Assembly: GCA_046292285.1 (NCBI GenBank)
Contig: JBKBRJ010000005.1
Coordinates: 1 to 64,000 of the forward strand
Length of the DNA: 64,000 bases
Direction: 5' to 3'
From: Aquibium sp046292285
Lineage (GTDB): Bacteria > Pseudomonadota > Alphaproteobacteria > Rhizobiales > Rhizobiaceae
This document shows positions 59,769-64,000 of this stretch, piece by piece. The stretch's first letter is position 1; each line of letters begins with the position of its first letter. The position numbers and the translations under genes were made by a program. The notes below the pieces were generated by a model. The model made no database searches. It saw only the letters and a list, made by a program, of their open reading frames with translations, and was not told where the DNA came from.

Positions 59769-60779
59769 ATGGGATTGCTGGTCGACGGGGCGTGGCAGGA
59801 CAAGTGGTATGACACGTCGAAGAGCGGCGGGCGTTTCCAGCGATCCGTATCGCAGTTCCGCGACTTCGTGACGGTCGACGGCGTGCCTGCGGAAGGCCGC
59901 GCGCGCGGCTTCAAGGCCGATCCCGGCCGCTATCACCTCTACGTCTCGCTCGCCTGCCCCTGGGCGCACCGGACGCTGATCTTCCGCGCGCTGAAGAAGC
60001 TCGAGAACGTGATCTCGGTCTCGATCGTCGACCATTTCATGGGAAAGGACGGCTGGACCTTCTTCGAGCGCGACGGCGCGACGGGCGACACGCTCTACGG
60101 ATCGGAATTCTTGCACCAGATCTACACGAAGGCCGATCCGACCTATTCCGGCCGTGTCACCGTTCCGGTGCTGTGGGACAAGCGCGAGGAGACGATCGTC
60201 TCCAACGAATCCTCCGAAATCATCCGCATGCTGAATTCCGCCTTCGATGCCTGGGGCGACGCGTCGATCGATTTCTATCCCGAGAGGCTGCGCGGCGACA
60301 TCGACGCGTGGAACGAGCGCGTCTACGGCTCGATCAACAACGGCGTCTACCGCTGCGGTTTCGCCACCACGCAGGAGGCCTATGAGGAGGCCTTCGACGA
60401 ACTCTTCGGTGCGCTCGACGCGGTGGAGGCGCAACTGGCCAAGAGCCGCTACCTGACGGGCGAAACGCTGACCGAGGCCGACTGGCGGCTGTTCACCACG
60501 CTGGTGCGGTTCGATCCGGTCTATTTCGGCCACTTCAAGTGCAATTTGCGCCGCATCGCTGACTATCCGAACCTGTGGAACTACACCTGCGATCTGTACC
60601 AGACGCCGAAGGTGGCTGGCACGGTCGACCTGCACCACATCAAGCACCACTATTACGCAAGCCACGAGACCATCAATCCGACGCGCATCGTGCCGCGCGG
60701 CCCTGCGATCGACTACGCGCAACCGCATGACCGCGAGCGGTTCGTCGCGAATCGTCGAAGCGCGGCGAGCTACCAGTAG
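59769..60779 (+). CDS. Glutathionyl-hydroquinone reductase-like GST (YqjG/Ecm4 family)
   Basis: The 336-residue GST-superfamily protein has the catalytic Cys in SLACPWAHRT (CPWAH motif), SESS block NESSEIIRMLN, and C-terminal SRYLTGETLTEADWRLFTTLVRFDPVYFGHFKCN. Relatives reduce glutathionyl-hydroquinones with glutathione. CAGGGAG precedes the ATG. The 3' end overlaps the opposite-strand NUDIX gene by 10 bp. Confidence 0.92.
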   Translation: MGLLVDGAWQDKWYDTSKSGGRFQRSVSQFRDFVTVDGVPAEGRARGFKADPGRYHLYVSLACPWAHRTLIFRALKKLENVISVSIVDHFMGKDGWTFFERDGATGDTLYGSEFLHQIYTKADPTYSGRVTVPVLWDKREETIVSNESSEIIRMLNSAFDAWGDASIDFYPERLRGDIDAWNERVYGSINNGVYRCGFATTQEAYEEAFDELFGALDAVEAQLAKSRYLTGETLTEADWRLFTTLVRFDPVYFGHFKCNLRRIADYPNLWNYTCDLYQTPKVAGTVDLHHIKHHYYASHETINPTRIVPRGPAIDYAQPHDRERFVANRRSAASYQ

Positions 60780-61282
60780 GGCGACGGCGCCCTGCCCTCG
60801 AACTGCTCGGCCAGGCGCTCGCGCGTGGCGCGCGTCGTTCCTTCCGGAAGCTCGTCGAGCCGGAAGAAGCCTGCTTCGGCGATCTCCATGTCGCCAGCCT
60901 TCGGCGCGGTCTGATGGAACTCGCTGACCACGTAGAGCGCGACATGATCGCGCGGGCTGGCGGCACGGTTCTGGTACATCGCCGCCAGGCGCGGCGCGCC
61001 CCGCATCTCGATGTTGCCCTCCTCGAGGAGTTCGTGGCGCAGCGCCTCCAGAAGCGTCTCGCCGGTCTCCACCCCTCCGCCCGGAAACTGCCAGCCCGGC
61101 ACGTAGGTGTGGCGCACGAGGAACACGCTGCGCTCCGCCTCGTTGAGGACCAGCGCCCGAACGCCGAGCGTCATTGGCCGCCGCAGCAGGAAGTAGGTAT
61201 GGAACAGACGTCCGCGCAGGCGCGCGAGCCGGCCGCGGCCGAACGGGCCGGGGTCGTCAGCGTCGCTCACCGCGGGCGCCAT
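60770..61282 (-). CDS. NUDIX hydrolase with altered NUDIX box
   Basis: The 170-residue protein has PGWQFPGGGVETGETLLEALRHELLEEGNI in place of the usual box GX5EX7REUXEEXGU: the Arg of RE is His and the late Gly is Asn. The metal-binding Glu pair is kept, so hydrolysis of a nucleoside diphosphate derivative may still be possible. ATG 61282 is preferred; the frame to 61324 abuts the next gene. Confidence 0.8.
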   Translation of the reverse strand: MAPAVSDADDPGPFGRGRLARLRGRLFHTYFLLRRPMTLGVRALVLNEAERSVFLVRHTYVPGWQFPGGGVETGETLLEALRHELLEEGNIEMRGAPRLAAMYQNRAASPRDHVALYVVSEFHQTAPKAGDMEIAEAGFFRLDELPEGTTRATRERLAEQFEGRAPSPYW

Positions 61283-61323
61283 CCGTACTGGATCGCGCCC
61301 GGTCGCTGTCCTAGAAGGTTCCA

Positions 61324-62253
61324 ATGTTCCGTCTTGCGCATCTTTCCGACCTGCATCTCGGCCCCCTGCCGGACATAACCTATCGCGAACTCGCCTCCAA
61401 GCGCATCACCGGCTACGTCAACTGGCAGCGCAACCGCCGCAAGGCAATCCACAACGGCGTGACCGATGCGCTGCTCGACGACATCCGCGCGCGCGACGTC
61501 GATCATCTCGCGGTGACGGGCGATCTCGTCAATCTGGCGCTCGATGCCGAGATCGACGTCGCCCGCGAATGGCTGCACATGGCGGGCGAACCCGAGCGCC
61601 TTTCCGTCGTTCCCGGCAACCATGATGCCTATGTGCCGGGCGCCCTGTTCAAGGCCTGCAAGGCCTGGCGCCCCTGGATGACCGGCGAGAAGACTCATGT
61701 CGGGCAGAGCGAGACGGGGTTTCCCTACCTGCGAACGTTTGGAAACGTGGCGCTGATCGGCGTGTCCTCGGCGCACGCGACCGCGCCCTTCCTGGCGCTC
61801 GGCACCTTTCGCGACGAGCAGGCGGCGAGCGTGGCCAAACTCCTCGACATCGCCGCGAAACGCGGCCTGTTCCGGATCGTCATGATTCACCATCCGCCGG
61901 TGCGCGGCCTGACCACGGCGCACAAGCGCCTGTATGGAATCGGCCTGTTCCAGAAGACGGTGGCCCGGCACGGCGCCGAACTCGTCCTGCACGGACACAC
62001 GCACGATCCGACGCTGTCCTGGATCCGGGGCAAGGGGCATCGGATACCGGTGCTCGGCGTGACCGCCGCGGGACAGGGAACGGGGGGAGAGAAACCACCC
62101 GCCCAGTACAATCTGATCGAGGTCGAGGGAGTGCCCGGCGCCTGGCGCGTGATGCATTCGCGACGCGGGATCAAGGGCCAGTTCCCGACCTTCACCGTGG
62201 AAGGCGGGGAGCCGACCGATCTCTATTCCGCGCCTCAGTTCGACGCGAAATAG
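61324..62253 (+). CDS. Calcineurin-like metallophosphoesterase
   Basis: The 309-residue protein has all metal motifs: DLHLG (near residue 9), GDLVNLA, GNHDAY and GHTHDP. Similar predicted phosphohydrolases act on phosphodiesters, cAMP or phospholipids; the substrate is unknown. No signal peptide or membrane helix. The gene overlaps the next minus-strand gene by 19 bp at the 3' end. Confidence 0.9.
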   Translation: MFRLAHLSDLHLGPLPDITYRELASKRITGYVNWQRNRRKAIHNGVTDALLDDIRARDVDHLAVTGDLVNLALDAEIDVAREWLHMAGEPERLSVVPGNHDAYVPGALFKACKAWRPWMTGEKTHVGQSETGFPYLRTFGNVALIGVSSAHATAPFLALGTFRDEQAASVAKLLDIAAKRGLFRIVMIHHPPVRGLTTAHKRLYGIGLFQKTVARHGAELVLHGHTHDPTLSWIRGKGHRIPVLGVTAAGQGTGGEKPPAQYNLIEVEGVPGAWRVMHSRRGIKGQFPTFTVEGGEPTDLYSAPQFDAK

Positions 62254-62990
62254 GCCGTGATCCGGTCGTAGTAGACGGCCGCGAGAACGGCGAGACCGGC
62301 CAGCGCGCCGGCCATCACGACGCCGACCGCCGAGAGAAAGGCGCGCAGCCGTCCGGGCCGGCGCCGCGGCATTCTGTACTCCCTCTCGCCGGCCTCCTCG
62401 TCGTCCTCGTCGTCGGCCCGGCCGGCGTAGGAAAGCAGCGAGCCTCCCCGGCGATCGTCGCGCTCGGCGGGCGGCGCAGCATAGTCGCGCGCCCGATCGG
62501 CGGAACGGCGCCTGGGAGCGTGGCGGACAGGCGCGGCTTCGGCCGGCGCGCGGTCGCGCTGCGCAAGCACGGGCTCGACCGGCCCGTCGAGCCAACGCTG
62601 GCGCTCGACCATGCGCTCGGCGATGTAGCGGGTGACCTGCTGGGCGACCGGGCGCATGTCGGTCGATTCCGCCAGGACCACGCGTCCCATCCGGGTGTCG
62701 CGAACGAAACGGTAGGTACGGCGGTCGCGGCCCATGGCGACGTGGCTCACCGCATCGATCCACAGCCGCGGATGGAGGCCCGACGAGATGGCGAAGTCGA
62801 AGAGGATCTCCTCCTCCGGCACCTCGGCGAAGACGGGCGCCAGTTCCTGAGCGAGCAGTTCGAGGCGCATGCGGGCGGCCTCGCGCATGTCGACGACGAC
62901 GTCCTCGCGCTCCGCGGCGGCGATCCTGATTTCGCGGATCGCCTGCGAAAGCCGGCCCTGTCGGTCAGCAACGCTGTCCCTGTCGTTCAT
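62235..62990 (-). CDS. Conserved tail-anchored membrane protein
   Basis: The 251-residue protein has an alpha/beta N-terminal domain (residues 1-125, VVVDMREAARMRLELLAQELAPVFAEVPEEEILFDFAISSGLHPRLWIDAV), a Arg/Ala/Glu/Asp-rich linker (about 130-215) and a single C-terminal membrane segment (FLSAVGVVMAGALAGLAVLAAVYY). It looks like a rhizobial conserved hypothetical. The function is unknown. It is divergent from the cyclase gene. Confidence 0.8.
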   Translation of the reverse strand: MNDRDSVADRQGRLSQAIREIRIAAAEREDVVVDMREAARMRLELLAQELAPVFAEVPEEEILFDFAISSGLHPRLWIDAVSHVAMGRDRRTYRFVRDTRMGRVVLAESTDMRPVAQQVTRYIAERMVERQRWLDGPVEPVLAQRDRAPAEAAPVRHAPRRRSADRARDYAAPPAERDDRRGGSLLSYAGRADDEDDEEAGEREYRMPRRRPGRLRAFLSAVGVVMAGALAGLAVLAAVYYDRITAYFASN

Positions 62991-63053
62991 CCGATGGCTC
63001 CACGCGCCTGCACACGATTAATGAAACGTTAACACAGCCGAGCGAGCGAACAA

Positions 63054-63074
63054 AAGGCGAATTCAAGGCGAATT
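63054..63074. promoter_or_regulatory. Direct repeat AAGGCGAATT in the cyclase promoter region
   Basis: AAGGCGAATT occurs twice, 11 bp apart (63054-63063 and 63065-63074), in the AT-rich gap between the divergent genes. One-turn spacing fits a response regulator or other dimeric activator. Confidence 0.4.
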
Positions 63075-63175
63075 GGCAGCATCGTAAATGGCCCCGCCGA
63101 TCCGCGTGGATTGCGCGGTTTAAAATTCGTGGCTGCCTGACTATCTTAGCGGACGAACAACGATCGGAATCAACG

Positions 63176-64000
63176 ATGGCATTGGCGGATCGCGTGGAGA
63201 CGGCAATCGCGGGCCGCAGGATGCGCCGGCGCGTCAACTTCCCGAAGCTGCTGGACGAGACTTTCCGGGGGCACGAGCGAGAGGGCCGCAAGCTGCAGTT
63301 CCGCGGCCGCACGATGTCGCTGCTCGTCGCCGCCCTCCTCGCCCACTTCATCGTCCCCTACCCGGAGGCATTCTTCTACCAGGGCGTCATGCTGCTCTTC
63401 GTCCTGACGGGCTTCATCCCGACCTGGTTCGATTCACGCGGATGGCTGCGGAACTGGCATCCCTATCTCTTCGTCGCGATCGATTTCGCCGCGCTGACCT
63501 TCTTCATCGTTGCGCCCAATCCTCTCGCGCCCGCCGATCTGCCGCCGCAGATCATGCTGCATTTCGACACGTCGCTCTATCTGTTCCTGCTCCTGTCGAG
63601 CCTGGCCTTCGCCGACAGCCCGCGTCTCGTTGTCTGGGGCGGCTTCGTGGGCGCCGCGAGCTGGATGCTCGGCATCGCCTGGCTGGCGTCGCTCCCGGAC
63701 AGCATCGTCATCTGGCCGGGCTACGGCGTCGTCGACGCCAACGACGTCCAGACGCGGCTTCGCATCATCGGTACGCCGACCACGGTCGACCTCAGCGTAC
63801 AGGTTCAGACAGTCGTGATCTTCTTCATGGTCTCGGTGGTGCTGTCGGCAGGCGTCGCCCGCTCGCGGCGTCTCGTCTGGCGCTATGCCGTCATCGAGCG
63901 CCAGCGGCTCAATCTCGCACGCTACTTCCCGCCCGCGACCGTGGACCAGTTGTCGCGCGAGGACGAACCCTTGCAGCACATCCGGGAAGTCAAGGCGGCG
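63176..64000 (+). CDS. Adenylate/guanylate cyclase, N-terminal part (runs off the window)
   Basis: The 275 codons seen are only the N-terminal part. There are about six membrane segments between residues 45 and 230 (SLLVAALLAHFIVPY, VMLLFVLTGFI, LYLFLLLSSLAF, VVIFFMVSVVLSAGVA) followed by NLARYFPPATVDQLS, the linker usual just before a class III nucleotide cyclase domain. The cyclase domain itself would lie beyond 64000, so the call is inference. ATG 63176 is used, with no strong ribosome binding site. Confidence 0.75.
   Translation, partial: MALADRVETAIAGRRMRRRVNFPKLLDETFRGHEREGRKLQFRGRTMSLLVAALLAHFIVPYPEAFFYQGVMLLFVLTGFIPTWFDSRGWLRNWHPYLFVAIDFAALTFFIVAPNPLAPADLPPQIMLHFDTSLYLFLLLSSLAFADSPRLVVWGGFVGAASWMLGIAWLASLPDSIVIWPGYGVVDANDVQTRLRIIGTPTTVDLSVQVQTVVIFFMVSVVLSAGVARSRRLVWRYAVIERQRLNLARYFPPATVDQLSREDEPLQHIREVKAA

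Overview
The window is a gene-dense, high-GC stretch of chromosome from an alphaproteobacterium. The best match is Hyphomicrobiales (Rhizobiales), of the Mesorhizobium/Aminobacter/Phyllobacteriaceae kind. Markers for this are a BA14K-family secreted protein, a PetP/PetR-type regulator pair, the petABC cytochrome bc1 operon, the three-gene NAGGN osmoprotectant cluster, an ExoD protein, several DUFs typical of rhizobia, and a rhizobial-style palindromic repeat. I saw no rRNA, tRNA, CRISPR array, transposase or phage gene. The genus assignment is inference.

Layout. 0-6 kb: the tail of an unidentified gene with a palindromic repeat lying in frame inside it, a small toxin-antitoxin (TA) pair, a secreted DUF922 protein, an rpsU group on the minus strand, two cspA-type cold-shock genes with related leaders, and BA14K. 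6-11 kb: a metallo-beta-lactamase-fold hydrolase, a glycine-rich membrane protein, ilvE, and divergently a MarR/OmpR/histidine-kinase set. 11-17 kb: an Xre/RES TA pair, then the osmolyte operon asnO-ngg-M42 peptidase. 17-25 kb: a tRNA-binding-fold protein, YbjN and UbiK on the minus strand, then lgt, a MidA-type methyltransferase, pgeF, an M24 protein, a lipoprotein and prs. 25-31 kb: a GGDEF cyclase, rhodanese-chrA, an AraC regulator divergent from an Fsr-type exporter, a cupin and a DUF502 protein. 31-37 kb: rplY-pth-exoD, a VapBC pair, ychF, two MaoC genes, a PilZ protein. 37-46 kb: apt, a MazF-type pair, petABC, a DUF6665 gene and two ABC half-exporters. 46-52 kb: trmL, hemF, a VapBC pair, a DUF1059 gene, and the set DUF1285/CoA pyrophosphatase/cca. 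52-59 kb: a four-gene MoxR-DUF58-BatA/DUF4159-membrane protein operon. 59-64 kb: GNAT, a glutathionyl-hydroquinone reductase-like protein, NUDIX, a phosphoesterase, a membrane protein, and the start of a probable class III adenylate cyclase.

Most of this is housekeeping and stress physiology: osmotic (NAGGN), cold (csp, rpsU), respiration (petPR and petABC), chromate-type export, and envelope quality control (Lgt, PgeF, MoxR cluster). Five TA-like pairs are scattered between core genes, and two sit inside neighbourhoods that are often contiguous in relatives. The most unusual sequence-level features are a 29-bp tandem duplication at the lgt/midA junction that creates a relay of two ten-codon minigenes with overlapping stop/start codons, the in-frame palindromic repeat at 110-263, near-identical direct repeats upstream of prs, and clean palindromes upstream of vapB, petP and hemF.
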